Below are positions 25,647 through 34,699 of a stretch of DNA of 64,000 bases, piece after piece. Source of the DNA: Williamsia sp. (GTDB lineage: Bacteria > Bacteroidota > Bacteroidia > Chitinophagales > Chitinophagaceae); the NCBI GenBank assembly GCA_015069695.1, contig JADCRZ010000009.1, positions 141,396-205,395 on the forward strand, read 5' to 3'. The translations under genes and the position numbers were made by a program. The number at the start of each line of letters is the position of its first letter. Positions within the stretch are counted from its first letter, which is position 1. Under the pieces are notes generated by a model, which saw only the letters and a program-made list of their open reading frames with translations, was not told where the DNA came from and made no database searches.

Positions 25647-27035
25647 TTAGAAAGCCTTCTTGGGTGTTCCTGCATCGAGTTGTTTTTGCACCGATGCTTT
25701 ATCACCTACCATTACGACTTTCATGTTCTCAGGTTTAAACTGCTTTTTGGCGATCTCTGAAATTTTTTCCGGCGTTACCTTGTACATGTTCTGGACCAAG
25801 TTGGTAAGATAACTGTCGGGCAAACCAAAGCGGTCTAAGAAGTTAAGCTGGCTGATGATGCCGGCAGGGGAGGAGTTGCGCAATACAAAAATACCTGCTT
25901 CATAATTCTGGATGCCGGCCACCTCTTCTTTGGTAGGCGGCTCGTTTTGCAGGCGCGCGATCTCTTTTTGTATTTCCAGCAGGGCATCAGCGGTATGCTC
26001 GCTGGTAACATCTGCCTGCTCGATCCACATGGAAGCGCCCATCTTGTTGTCGATATAGCTCGACGGGGAATACGTGTATCCTTTGTTTTCCCGGATGTTG
26101 CTGGTGATCCTTGAAAAGAAGGACCCGCCCAGCAGGGAGTTGGTAATGATCTGGGGAAGATAATCTTTGTCTTTGGGCGTAAGCGCCGGCAGACCCACCA
26201 TGATGGTTGTCTGAGGTGCGCTCTTGCGGTCGAGCAGGGCTGTATCGGTTGCAGTCTCGATCTTTACCGGCGGGTATTGAACATCAGGGCCGGCCTTCCA
26301 TTTGCCAAAAGCTGCTGCTGCGGCCGTTGTTACTGCTGCTTCATCAAATTTGCCGGCCACATACAAGACAGACCGTTTTGCCCCGAAATTTTTATCATAA
26401 AAGCCTTTTACTTTTTCCACCGTGTAAGAGCTGATCATGGCTTCTGTAGGAAAATATCTTCCATAGGGATGGTCTTTGTAAACAGCCTGGTAAAATTTTT
26501 CTGCTGCCAGCGATTGGGGGCGTGATTTGCTCACGGTCAGGTTGCGTTTCAGATCGCTTTTCAGCCTTTCCAGCTCACTGGCAGGCAGGGCCGGATGCAT
26601 GATCACATCAGCTATCAGCCTGATAAAATCGGGGGCATACTCTGAAAGTACCGAGCCGGAGATATAAGTTTGATCGGGGCCAGCGCTTAAACTTAAGTTG
26701 CCGCCCATTTCTGCCGCCTTTTTGGAAAGCGCTTTAAAATCCAGGCTGCTTGTTCCTTGCTTGATCATCTGGCAGGTAAGATCGGCCAGCCACACTTCAT
26801 TGGGCCCCTCGTGTACATTGCCTGTTTTAATGATCAGTTGAATAGTTGCTTTGGGAAGATCGCCGTACTGTACCAGTACGGTCCGCAGGCCATTGGGCAG
26901 TGCCTTGGCCTTTTTTTGCGGCAGCTTGAAATTCTTGGCTGTGCCGCCAGCCGGGGGCAACTGCTTTTGTGCAGTGAGGGAGGAGAACAAGAACAAGCCT
27001 GCAAGGGCAGGCAACCATTTATTTACTGCTTTCAT
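25647..27035 (-). CDS. M16-family peptidase-like protein, non-catalytic subunit
   Basis: About 462 residues from the ATG at 27033-27035, which opens a signal peptide (MKAVNKWLPALAGLFLFSSL). Two M16 domains are recognisable ('VLVQYGDLPKATIQLIIKTG', later 'LGGSFFSRITSNIRENKGYT'), but the HxxEH zinc motif is absent: where it belongs the sequence reads 'WLADLTCQMIKQG'. The Arg-Tyr substrate-binding strand in the C-terminal domain is kept. This is the usual inactive partner of an M16 heterodimer. Its start lies 17 bases inside the catalytic partner's gene, supporting a stable one-to-one complex. Confidence 0.92.
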   Translation of the reverse strand: MKAVNKWLPALAGLFLFSSLTAQKQLPPAGGTAKNFKLPQKKAKALPNGLRTVLVQYGDLPKATIQLIIKTGNVHEGPNEVWLADLTCQMIKQGTSSLDFKALSKKAAEMGGNLSLSAGPDQTYISGSVLSEYAPDFIRLIADVIMHPALPASELERLKSDLKRNLTVSKSRPQSLAAEKFYQAVYKDHPYGRYFPTEAMISSYTVEKVKGFYDKNFGAKRSVLYVAGKFDEAAVTTAAAAAFGKWKAGPDVQYPPVKIETATDTALLDRKSAPQTTIMVGLPALTPKDKDYLPQIITNSLLGGSFFSRITSNIRENKGYTYSPSSYIDNKMGASMWIEQADVTSEHTADALLEIQKEIARLQNEPPTKEEVAGIQNYEAGIFVLRNSSPAGIISQLNFLDRFGLPDSYLTNLVQNMYKVTPEKISEIAKKQFKPENMKVVMVGDKASVQKQLDAGTPKKAF

Positions 27036-28422
27036 GTGTCGGTGCTTTTGGATTAACAATCAGGATGGTGCGGTTGGTACTTCTCAGGTATTCCCGGGCG
27101 GTTTTTTTGATCAGCTCAGGCGTTACTTTTCCAAATTCACTTTCCAGCTCGTTTATCTTGGAAGGATTGTCATCAAACAAGGCAAAGGATGCCAGCAGGT
27201 TTAATTTGTTGATGCCGTAAGAACCACCCAACTGATCATACAGGTTTGACCTCATTTTTACGGAAGCCAGTTTCAGGTCTGCTGCGCTTACAGTGGCTTC
27301 CAGGTCTGCCACTGCTTTGTCAAACTGCCGGATAATTGAATCGGCGGCAACTGTAGAATCATGAACCAGGTCGGCCATCCAAACCATGGGGCCATTGTAG
27401 TCAAACATATTTCCCAGGTAGTTGATGCCGCCGCTCACGCTGTTGGTATATCCTTTTTCCTGCACAAGCGATTGGTATAGTTTGCTGTCCTGCCCCTGCA
27501 GCAGGATCTGGTCGATCAGGCCCATGGCGTAAAATTCGGGCGTGTGTTTTTCAGGCATTTTGTATGCTACCGCGATGGCGGGTTTGTTGGCAAGCTTGTC
27601 TTCTTTGGTAAACCTTTTTTCTTTTTCCTGTCTGGGTTCGGAAAGATCGGGCTTGGGCGGAATGGTAGCTGCCGGTATGTTGCCAAAATACTGCTCGACC
27701 CATTTCTTGGCTGCTTCCACTTCAAAATCGCCTACAACCGTTAGTACGGCGTTGTTGGGTGCATAATAGGTTTTGAAAAAATTGTTTACGTCGTCCAGCT
27801 TGGCTGAATCCAGGTCGGCCAGGTCGCCGTAAAAATTGTGTGCATTGTACCAGTTCTCGTTGGCATACTGCGGCATGTCAAGCCAGGGAAAACCACCATA
27901 GGGCTGGTTCAGCACATTCACTTTTACTTCGTTCTTTACCACGCCTTGCTGGTTGGTGAGGTTGTCCTGCGTGATGGCCAGGCCTTTCATCCGGTCGGCC
28001 TCGGCCCAGATGGCTGTTTCCAGCTTGTGGGCGGGCATCACTTCAAAGTAATTGGTAAAATCAAAGCGGGTTGAACCGTTCAAGATGCCCCCGTTTTGCT
28101 GTACCAGTTTGATAAATTCCATCTTGCCCAGGTTCTTTGAGCCCTGGAACATCATGTGCTCAAAAAGATGGGCAAAGCCTGTCCTGTTTTTAGGTTCGAT
28201 GCGAAACCCGATGTTGTAGTAAACGCCCACTGCCACTGTGGGGGCAATGGTATCGCGCGACAGCACCACTTTTAATCCGTTGCCGAGTTTGTAATAAACA
28301 ACGGGGATCTGCATGGCGGCTGCTTCCCCTTTCCCCGGCTTGTCTTTCCAGGCTGCCAGAAGCAGGATAAATCCTGCTGCAAACAGGATCTTTGAGGCAG
28401 GGATTGAATGAAAAAACTTCAT
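27019..28422 (-). CDS. M16-family zinc peptidase, catalytic subunit
   Basis: About 467 residues from the ATG at 28420-28422, selected because a hydrophobic export signal follows ('ILFAAGFILLLAAW'); the TTG at 28512 would add 30 residues without character. The zinc-binding HLFEH motif is at about 85-89 in 'GFAHLFEHMMFQGSKN', and the domain continues with 'GGILNGSTRFDFTNYFEVMP'. The C-terminal half has the inactive M16 domain. It pairs with the overlapping downstream subunit. Such pairs degrade peptides in the periplasm. Confidence 0.93.
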   Translation of the reverse strand: MKFFHSIPASKILFAAGFILLLAAWKDKPGKGEAAAMQIPVVYYKLGNGLKVVLSRDTIAPTVAVGVYYNIGFRIEPKNRTGFAHLFEHMMFQGSKNLGKMEFIKLVQQNGGILNGSTRFDFTNYFEVMPAHKLETAIWAEADRMKGLAITQDNLTNQQGVVKNEVKVNVLNQPYGGFPWLDMPQYANENWYNAHNFYGDLADLDSAKLDDVNNFFKTYYAPNNAVLTVVGDFEVEAAKKWVEQYFGNIPAATIPPKPDLSEPRQEKEKRFTKEDKLANKPAIAVAYKMPEKHTPEFYAMGLIDQILLQGQDSKLYQSLVQEKGYTNSVSGGINYLGNMFDYNGPMVWMADLVHDSTVAADSIIRQFDKAVADLEATVSAADLKLASVKMRSNLYDQLGGSYGINKLNLLASFALFDDNPSKINELESEFGKVTPELIKKTAREYLRSTNRTILIVNPKAPTHESSK

Positions 28423-28667
28423 ATAGAATTGATTTAGACCTGCAGGCAAGATAAGGAAATGATCGGGACCAGTTGTTCTGCAAACGGATATTTGGCCAAA
28501 AGCGCGGTTCAATGGTTTTTATCTCCCTTTTGTGTTGAAAGCTCTTTTTTACCGCTTTGTTTTTTTAATCAGCTTATTTAAATGTAAGAAATTAAACAAA
28601 GTGCAGGAAATTTACGCTAAACATTCAACCCAAAAAAAACGTTTAGAGGGGAGAAATTAGAAGCAAC

Positions 28668-29393
28668 ATGAAATTAGCTGACAACAAAATCCTGGTTACC
28701 GGCGGCGCCAGCGGCATCGGACTGGGATTGACCGAACGGTTTGTGGAAGAAGGGAATACCGTCATCATCTGCGGCCGGCGGGAAGAAGCCTTGCAAGAAG
28801 TAGCAGGCAGGCACCCTGGTCTCATCACCCGTGTTTGCGACCTGTCTGTAGAAGCAGACCGCCTTGAGCTGTTCAACTGGATAAAAGAATCCCATCCCGA
28901 CCTGAACGTACTGGTCAACAACGCCGGCATCCAGCAGTGGATGAATGTGACCGACGACGACTTTTACCAGCGCGCAAAAGCAGAGATCATCACCAACATC
29001 GAAGCGCCGCTGCACCTGCTCTCTCTTTTTCTTCAGCTGCCTTCGATGAAGACTGTTATGAATGTGACCTCCGGTTTATCGTTCATGCCTTTTACAAAAG
29101 TGCCCGTGTACTCAGCCACCAAGGCTTTTTTTCACTCCTTTACTTTGTCGGCTCAACACTTGTTGAAGCAAAAAGGCATTGAAGTGATCGAAATCATACC
29201 CCCTGCCCTGAATACAGACCTGGGCGGAAAAGGCCTGCATGATCACGCCCCGCCTGTATCGGAATTTATCCGTACCATCTTCGAGCAATTAAAGGAAGGC
29301 AAAACAGAACTGACATTCGGATTCAGCCAGGCTATGGCCGGCGGTGTTCCGGAAGTGTGGAAACAACGGTTTGCACAAATGAACCAGCTGTAA
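28668..29393 (+). CDS. Short-chain dehydrogenase/reductase (DltE-like)
   Basis: 241 residues, cytoplasmic. The Rossmann cofactor motif is TGGASGIG (11-18), followed by NNAG (84-87), catalytic Ser135 and the Y148-x3-K152 pair in 'YSATK'. The Arg after the second strand ('CGRREE', 35-40) suggests NADP preference. The overall form resembles the DltE-like group, whose substrates are mostly unknown. A repeat fragment begins 13 bases after the stop codon. Confidence 0.92.
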   Translation: MKLADNKILVTGGASGIGLGLTERFVEEGNTVIICGRREEALQEVAGRHPGLITRVCDLSVEADRLELFNWIKESHPDLNVLVNNAGIQQWMNVTDDDFYQRAKAEIITNIEAPLHLLSLFLQLPSMKTVMNVTSGLSFMPFTKVPVYSATKAFFHSFTLSAQHLLKQKGIEVIEIIPPALNTDLGGKGLHDHAPPVSEFIRTIFEQLKEGKTELTFGFSQAMAGGVPEVWKQRFAQMNQL

Positions 29394-29405
29394 AGGGGCT
29401 GTTCT

Positions 29406-29426
29406 TTGTCTGAACCTTGATTTACA
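29406..29426. repeat. Partial copy of dispersed palindromic repeat
   Basis: These 21 bases, beginning TTGTCTGAACC and ending TGATTTACA, are identical to the left end of the element at 34700-34831. It lies just past the SDR stop codon. The rest of the longer element is not recognisable here. Confidence 0.65.
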
Positions 29427-29491
29427 TTCCCCACTCACCTACGCATGGCCGTGGGTGGTACAGTTTTTTACTGTTTATTCTTTAAAAACTC

Positions 29492-30028
29492 ATGGACAGC
29501 ATCAACCGCAACCAGCCGGAACAAAACAAGAAGGATCTTTCAGGAAACCAGGCAGGAGAAAAAATAGTTGAACTGGCGAAAAAAGCCAAAAACTGCTTTT
29601 TCTGTACCCGGATCACGAGCGGACAGGCATTTGCTACCCGCCCTATGTCTGTGCAAAAAATAGAGGAGGATGGAACCTGTTGGTTCCTGAGCGCAATAGA
29701 CAGTCATAAAAATGCCCAGATAGAGGCTGACCCTTTTGTTCAGCTGCTTTTCCAGGGCTCTGATTATTCAGATTATCTTTCCCTGTACGGACAGGCCACC
29801 ATCAGCCAGGACAAAGCAAAGATCAAGGAGCTGTGGGAGCCGATCATCAAAACCTGGTTTACAGAAGGGGAAGATGATCCCCGCATCACGGTTATCAAGG
29901 TAACACCACAGGATGGTTATTACTGGGATACCAAGCACGGACAAATCGTAAGCTTTGCCAAACAACTGGTAGGGGCAGTCACCGGTAAAACACTGGATGA
30001 TTCTATTGAAGGGAAACTGGATGTTTAG
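29492..30028 (+). CDS. Pyridoxamine 5'-phosphate oxidase-fold (general stress protein 26-like) protein
   Basis: 178 residues, cytoplasmic. The split-barrel flavin-binding fold is suggested by 'TRPMSVQKIEEDGTCWFLSA' (about 50-69), 'SHKNAQIEADPFVQLLFQGS' and 'YLSLYGQATISQDKAKIKEL', then 'WFTEGEDDPRITVIKVTPQDGYYWD'. This pattern is that of the GSP26/Pyridox_ox_3 group, which binds FMN or FAD and is often linked to stress, rather than of true PdxH. The first 25 residues are polar and probably disordered. It ends before a terminator at 30092. Confidence 0.85.
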   Translation: MDSINRNQPEQNKKDLSGNQAGEKIVELAKKAKNCFFCTRITSGQAFATRPMSVQKIEEDGTCWFLSAIDSHKNAQIEADPFVQLLFQGSDYSDYLSLYGQATISQDKAKIKELWEPIIKTWFTEGEDDPRITVIKVTPQDGYYWDTKHGQIVSFAKQLVGAVTGKTLDDSIEGKLDV

Positions 30029-30091
30029 ATTTATTTGCGCATACCCATTGAGGTGAGGAGGAAGAAGCGCAGCAGTAGAAAAGAGCGTGAG

Positions 30092-30127
30092 GGCTGGTCT
30101 TGTAATGCAAGGCCAGCCTTTTTTTAT
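30092..30127 (+). terminator. Rho-independent terminator after the PNPOx-fold gene
   Basis: An 11-base stem (GGCTGGTCTTG at 30092-30102 with CAAGGCCAGCC at 30108-30118, one G-T pair), a five-base loop and a seven-T run. It lies 64 bases past the stop codon. Confidence 0.85.
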
Positions 30128-30303
30128 TGTCCCATTTCACCAGCTACGGATCAGACCTGAACGGAATATTTTTGCTTCCCTGTAATTCTGCGGCAGCCGC
30201 CGCAACCAATCAGCTGTAAAATGCCCGGGCCTCTTTACAGATTTAAATTACACCATGTTATGCAATCAAATTACAGAACTGTGCACTATTTAAACCACAC
30301 ACC

Positions 30304-30780
30304 TTGAGCGAAACAGCATTTCTTGAAGAGATACGGGCATGCCAGGGGATGATTTACAAGCTGGTGGGTTTGTATGCCACCGACAGCGAAGAGAAAAAAG
30401 ATCTCTACCAGGAAATCCTGTTGCAGGCCTGGAGAGGATGGCCTTCTTTCCGGCACGAGGCCAAGTTTAGTACCTGGTTGTACCGGATCTGTTTAAACAC
30501 CATTCTTACCCAAAAAAGAAAGAGCAATAAGATCGACTACAAAGATTCGCTGGAACCCTTTTCGCCCCCCGTGCCGCACAGCAGCATACAGTGGGAAGAT
30601 GCGGTGAGCCTGCAAAAAGCCATCAGGCAACTGGCAGAAACAGACCGGGCCATCGTATCCCTGCACCTCGATGGCTATGAGAACAGCGAGATCGCAGAAA
30701 TGATCGGCATCTCCAACAACCATGTGGCGGTGAAACTTCACCGCTGTAAACAGCAATTAGCAAACTTATTAACCCGATAA
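30304..30780 (+). CDS. ECF sigma-70 factor with TTG start
   Basis: 158 residues. The start codon is TTG: the conserved region 2 ('FLEEIRACQGMIYKLVGLYA') begins within a few codons, and no ATG lies upstream in frame nearby. Region 2 continues with 'EKKDLYQEILLQAWRGWPSF' and 'FSTWLYRICLNTILTQKRK'; region 4 is 'LAETDRAIVSLHLDGYENSE' and 'IAEMIGISNNHVAVKLHRCK'. The following membrane protein begins one base after this stop codon, so the two are probably translated together as a sigma and its regulator. Confidence 0.92.
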   Translation: MSETAFLEEIRACQGMIYKLVGLYATDSEEKKDLYQEILLQAWRGWPSFRHEAKFSTWLYRICLNTILTQKRKSNKIDYKDSLEPFSPPVPHSSIQWEDAVSLQKAIRQLAETDRAIVSLHLDGYENSEIAEMIGISNNHVAVKLHRCKQQLANLLTR

Positions 30781-30781
30781 C

Positions 30782-31393
30782 ATGAGCATAGAGCAAAACT
30801 GGAAAGAGCTGGACAGCAGGCAAGACGAAGATCTGTCTTCCCTGCTTCAACCGGGCCTGGTAGAAAAACTGCAATCGTCAAATCCCCTGCTTGCCATCAA
30901 AAAACGGCTGGTTGGTAACATGGTTTTTTCGGGTTTGATTTCAGCTGGTTATGTATTGGTCCTGATCAGGTTCCACCAATGGCCGGTACTGGTTTGTATA
31001 GGTGCTATCTTCCTATTTACCCTTTGGACCGGCGTTACAGCTTACTTTCAATACAAATCCATCCATCCCTTTATGAACGGCCGGCCCCTGCTGGCAGAAA
31101 TGGAAAAGCATTATGCAGGTATCCGCAGCTGGATGCGGGGGCAGGTCAGGGTGGCTGCCTTTGTTTACCCGGTTGCTGCTGCCGGCGGGTTTATGGTGGG
31201 GGGGATGATTGGCTCCGGCAAAGGCCTGGAACAATTTATGACCAGGCCAAAGATGATTGTCGCACTACTCCTGATCACAGCCGTGCTGGCGCCCACAGGT
31301 CTTTTTCTTGCCAGGTGGTTGCACAAAAAAAGTTTTGGCAAACACCTGGCAACGCTGAAAAAAAACATTGATGAGCTAAAGGCAAATAGCTGA
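30782..31393 (+). CDS. Four-helix membrane protein, probable partner of the upstream sigma factor
   Basis: 203 residues, no recognised family. A polar N-terminus of about 40 residues is followed by predicted membrane helices at about 46-64, 68-88, 123-143 and 158-178, then a basic cytoplasmic tail. The gene begins one base after the sigma stop, and the arrangement (soluble N-terminal segment plus membrane part) is that of an anti-sigma factor in many Bacteroidota sigma pairs. No zinc-binding anti-sigma motif (HxxxCxxC) or FecR domain is present, so the role is inferred from position. Confidence 0.75.
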   Translation: MSIEQNWKELDSRQDEDLSSLLQPGLVEKLQSSNPLLAIKKRLVGNMVFSGLISAGYVLVLIRFHQWPVLVCIGAIFLFTLWTGVTAYFQYKSIHPFMNGRPLLAEMEKHYAGIRSWMRGQVRVAAFVYPVAAAGGFMVGGMIGSGKGLEQFMTRPKMIVALLLITAVLAPTGLFLARWLHKKSFGKHLATLKKNIDELKANS

Positions 31394-31445
31394 TCGCACG
31401 TGCGTCCTTTTCATGATCCGGGTTGTATAAATTGGGTTGGAAAGA

Positions 31446-32849
31446 TCACTGTTTTGCCATACTGTTTTTATTCCAGGAAGAGAGCGGCGGCAAAGACCGG
31501 CGCCATGCCAATAATTTTTTTTCCATTGCGGAAGCCAACTGCGCATGCAGCTCAATTACGTTGGTGCTTTCGTTGGGATCTGTTTCCAGGTCGTAGAGCT
31601 GCTGGTTTGTGCCGGAGGCGTTCATCAGCAGCTTCCATCTGCCTTCCCGCAGGGCTATGTTCGGACTCCTGTCGCGGCCCTGCGGATAGTTAAAGGTCGA
31701 ATCGTTCCGGCCGTATTCCCAGAAAATCGGCTTCTTCCTGGCTGCCGGGGCACCCAGCAACACAGCCGTTCTGTCTTCTCCATCCGGCTGAACAGTTTGC
31801 GGCAAGGCAACGCCTGCCAGCTTGCAAAAAGTAGGCAAGAGATCAGTGCCGCAGAGTACCGAAGCAGAATCCGTGGTCCCGGCCTTGATTTGCCCCGGCC
31901 ACCACGCAATAAAAGGCATCCGGGTGCCGCCTTCGTACAGAGACAGTTTTGATCCGCGCAGTCCGGCCGACCGGCTTCCTTTAAAGCTGGGCAATGGTCC
32001 GTTGTCGCTGGTAAAAACGATCAGCGTATTTTTCTCAATGCCTAATTTTTCAATTCCTTCCAACAGCCGGCCGATCTGCCGGTCATACTCTTCCAGTACG
32101 GCCCTGAAATTAATTTCGCTTTCCCGGTCTGCCGGGTATTTACCCGTGCGCTCATCGCCCGGCACCCAGGGTGTGTGTACATCATCGGGCCACAGGTTGA
32201 TAAAACAAGGCTGCTCCTTATGTTTGGCCAGAAAGGCCAGTGTTTTATCTACAAAATAACCGGTGCGCTGCCAGCGCTTGATGCTGTCCTTGTCTGACCA
32301 GATCCAATCCGTTGCAGTGATCAGCGGATCGGGGTCGGGGCTTTCCCAGGTGCTGTTGTATTCATCAAACCCATACGCGTGGATAGAAGGCGCGTCTTTT
32401 ACATCGCGCCCGCCGCCCATATGCCATTTCCCGAAATGACCGGTCGCATAGCCATTGGCGTGAAGGATGCGGGCAATGGAGGGAGCTTTGAGTGTCAGAT
32501 AATCTGCCTGCTCGCACTGGCGGTTCTGTGCCCTTTTCTGCAGGAAGCTGGTGATGTTCCATTTGGCCGGACTCATCCCCGTAAGAAACCCTGTTCTGGA
32601 TGGCGAGCAGATGGGGGAAGGACTGTAATAGTGGGTAAACTTCCTGCCTTCGCGGGCCAGCTGGTCTACATGCGGTGTTTTGTACCCGCCGTTGAAGCAA
32701 CTGATATCGCCATAGCCCATATCATCGGTCAGGATAAAAATAATATTGGGGGGCCGTTGAGCAGCGGATCTTTTCTGGGCGGCACCTGCCTTGCATAACA
32801 ACAGGGCAGCCAGCACCAGGTAAACAAGCTTGTTTATTTGCATCGCCAT
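31446..32849 (-). CDS. S1-family sulfatase (arylsulfatase A-like), secreted
   Basis: 467 residues with a signal peptide ending near 'AGAAQK'. The sulfatase core begins 'PNIIFILTDDMGYGD', placing the metal-binding Asp42-Asp43. The CxPSR maturation motif is 'CSPSR' with Cys81 as the future formylglycine, followed by 'LTGMSP' and later 'ATGHFGKWHMGG' and 'TLIVFTSDNGPL'. All key elements are present, so it is probably active, provided a formylglycine-generating enzyme exists elsewhere. It removes sulfate esters from glycans. It is divergent from the acetylesterase gene. Confidence 0.94.
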   Translation of the reverse strand: MAMQINKLVYLVLAALLLCKAGAAQKRSAAQRPPNIIFILTDDMGYGDISCFNGGYKTPHVDQLAREGRKFTHYYSPSPICSPSRTGFLTGMSPAKWNITSFLQKRAQNRQCEQADYLTLKAPSIARILHANGYATGHFGKWHMGGGRDVKDAPSIHAYGFDEYNSTWESPDPDPLITATDWIWSDKDSIKRWQRTGYFVDKTLAFLAKHKEQPCFINLWPDDVHTPWVPGDERTGKYPADRESEINFRAVLEEYDRQIGRLLEGIEKLGIEKNTLIVFTSDNGPLPSFKGSRSAGLRGSKLSLYEGGTRMPFIAWWPGQIKAGTTDSASVLCGTDLLPTFCKLAGVALPQTVQPDGEDRTAVLLGAPAARKKPIFWEYGRNDSTFNYPQGRDRSPNIALREGRWKLLMNASGTNQQLYDLETDPNESTNVIELHAQLASAMEKKLLAWRRSLPPLSSWNKNSMAKQ

Positions 32850-32968
32850 CGTTGATTTGTAAAAGGGTTCTAAAGTAGGAAAAGTTTCGGCAAATCTTTT
32901 CCGGCATTTATAGCAGGAAAGGCGGTGTGGGGTGACTGTTACCTGATCAGGATCAGCCTTTATTTATT

Positions 32969-34462
32969 ATGAAAAAAATTACCATCATTCCATTGTTGCT
33001 GCTTGCAGTCCTTGTTGCGTGGGGGCAGACCTCCTCCCGGTTAAGGATCAATTCCATTCTGCAAAGCAACATGGTCATTCAACAAAACAAACCATTTAAG
33101 GTATGGGGATGGGCACCTGCCGGCGAAAGGGTGGCTGTGCAGGCCGACTGGCTCCCTGTGCCGGTACAGGGCATGGCTGACCCGGAAGGCAGGTTTTGCC
33201 TGATCATGCAGGTGCCTGCTGTAAAGGACGGCGATTTTACAAAGCATACTTTAGCCGTAACAAGCGCCGGCGAATCAGTCGGCTTAACCAACGTACTGAT
33301 AGGAGAGGTATGGATCTGCAGCGGTCAGTCGAACATGCAGTTCAGCATGAAAGAAACGATCGACTCGGCCATAGAAGTGCCCGCGGCCGATTATCCCGGG
33401 ATCCGGCTGTTTAACGGCGGATTGAATTTCAGCAACGAACCGGTAGACAGCATCCGCGGCAGCTGGCAGGCTTGCACGCCGGCTACTGTCAGGAATTTCC
33501 CTGCTGTGGCCTATCATTTTGGCCGCGAGCTGCACAAAGCGCTAGACCTGCCTGTAGGAATTATTTTCACGGGCATCGGCGCGTCTGCTGCACAGGCCTA
33601 TGTTCCAAAAGAAGTGCTGGCCGCCGATCCCAAGCTCGACAGTGTATACCTGCAACCTTATTTGCGCAGTCCGAAAGCGCAGGAAAAAATAGGTCCGGGA
33701 TTTTCTTTTGAAAAAGTGACCCGGCCTTTTCTTTTATACAATGCCCTTATTCATCCGTTCACGCCCTTATCTGTCAGGGGCTTTACCTGGTACCAGGGTG
33801 AAGCAAACAGGGCAGAACGGGAGAGTTATACCCGCCTTACGCAGGCCCTGATCAAAAGCTGGCGCAAAAATTTCGGACAGGGCAATCTGCCGTTTTACTA
33901 TGTGCAGATCGCGCCATACTGGTACGAGCAGGCTGACTCTACCCTGGCCGACTGTGCTTTCTTCCGCGAAGCACAGGAAAAGATTTCGACGCTTGGCAAT
34001 ACCGAAATGGTGCTTACCATGGATGTGGGTGAAGCAAAAAATCTTCATCCCAAAAATAAAAAACCAATTGGCGTACGCCTCGCCCGCACAGCGCTGAACA
34101 GGGAGTATGGATTGCTGGATATTTCTTACAAAGGGCCTCAATATGATTTTACGGCCTTTGATAAAAACAAGGCCACCATCCACTTCCGGCCAGAAACAAT
34201 TAAAAGCGGTCTTTCTACCAATGATGGCAGGGCACCTGCCTTTTTTACCATCGCCGGAAACGATCAGGTCTTTTATCCGGCTACAGCAATCATACAGGAG
34301 AATACCATTGTGATCAGTTCCGGCAAGGTCAAAAAGCCGGTGGCAGTGAGGTATGCTTTTACCAATTTCCCGGTAACCAATCTGCAGAATAAGGACGGGT
34401 TTCCGGCTGTGCCATTCCGGACCGACAACTGGAACGAAGCAAACAGCGGCAATAAAAAATAG
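32969..34462 (+). CDS. Sialate O-acetylesterase-family (SGNH) esterase, secreted
   Basis: 497 residues with a signal peptide ending 'LVAWGQ'. The family's nucleophile block 'EVWICSGQSNMQFSM' is intact with Ser121, and 'GFTWYQGEANRAE' is the second conserved block. The catalytic Asp/His region was not pinned down by eye. The N-terminal beta-domain ('MVIQQNKPFKVWGWAPAGE') is usual for the family. In Bacteroidota glycan loci these enzymes remove acetyl groups from hemicellulose, pectin or sialic acids. It is divergent from the sulfatase and 9 bases upstream of the short FecR-like gene. Confidence 0.92.
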   Translation: MKKITIIPLLLLAVLVAWGQTSSRLRINSILQSNMVIQQNKPFKVWGWAPAGERVAVQADWLPVPVQGMADPEGRFCLIMQVPAVKDGDFTKHTLAVTSAGESVGLTNVLIGEVWICSGQSNMQFSMKETIDSAIEVPAADYPGIRLFNGGLNFSNEPVDSIRGSWQACTPATVRNFPAVAYHFGRELHKALDLPVGIIFTGIGASAAQAYVPKEVLAADPKLDSVYLQPYLRSPKAQEKIGPGFSFEKVTRPFLLYNALIHPFTPLSVRGFTWYQGEANRAERESYTRLTQALIKSWRKNFGQGNLPFYYVQIAPYWYEQADSTLADCAFFREAQEKISTLGNTEMVLTMDVGEAKNLHPKNKKPIGVRLARTALNREYGLLDISYKGPQYDFTAFDKNKATIHFRPETIKSGLSTNDGRAPAFFTIAGNDQVFYPATAIIQENTIVISSGKVKKPVAVRYAFTNFPVTNLQNKDGFPAVPFRTDNWNEANSGNKK

Positions 34463-34471
34463 AGTTTGGCT

Positions 34472-34696
34472 ATGAACGACCACCAGCTGCTTGAATTGAT
34501 CGACAACTACATGGCGGGAAAGGCATCCGGAGAAGAAATCAGGCAATTACAGGCATGGCTGGACGCATTGAACGATCGCCCTTCTCCCTTGTCTTCCCTG
34601 TCGCACCAGGAGCTGGAAACAATGGCCGGTAAAATGTTTTCTGTGATAAACAGTACGCTTGATGCACAGCCGAATGGAGAGGATGCTCTGGTGTAA
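34472..34696 (+). CDS. 74-residue stand-alone FecR N-terminal (anti-sigma) domain, possibly a truncated gene
   Basis: The sequence 'MNDHQLLELIDNYMAGKASG' followed by 'EEIRQLQAWLDALND' and a later 'MAGKMFSVINSTL' is the cytoplasmic anti-sigma segment seen at the start of FecR proteins. The reading frame stops after 74 codons, before any membrane helix or FecR domain. A palindromic repeat begins three bases after the stop. It may be the remnant of a FecR gene cut by that element, or a working soluble anti-sigma. An in-frame TTG two codons upstream is possible but the ATG fits the family. The nearby sigma at 39002 has no other anti-sigma. Confidence 0.7.
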   Translation: MNDHQLLELIDNYMAGKASGEEIRQLQAWLDALNDRPSPLSSLSHQELETMAGKMFSVINSTLDAQPNGEDALV

Positions 34697-34699
34697 CAG

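Noticed and set aside
25647..27035. Second M16 gene as a pseudogene for lacking HxxEH
   Set aside because: The frame is intact, the Arg-Tyr domain is kept, and inactive partners are normal in bacterial M16 pairs.
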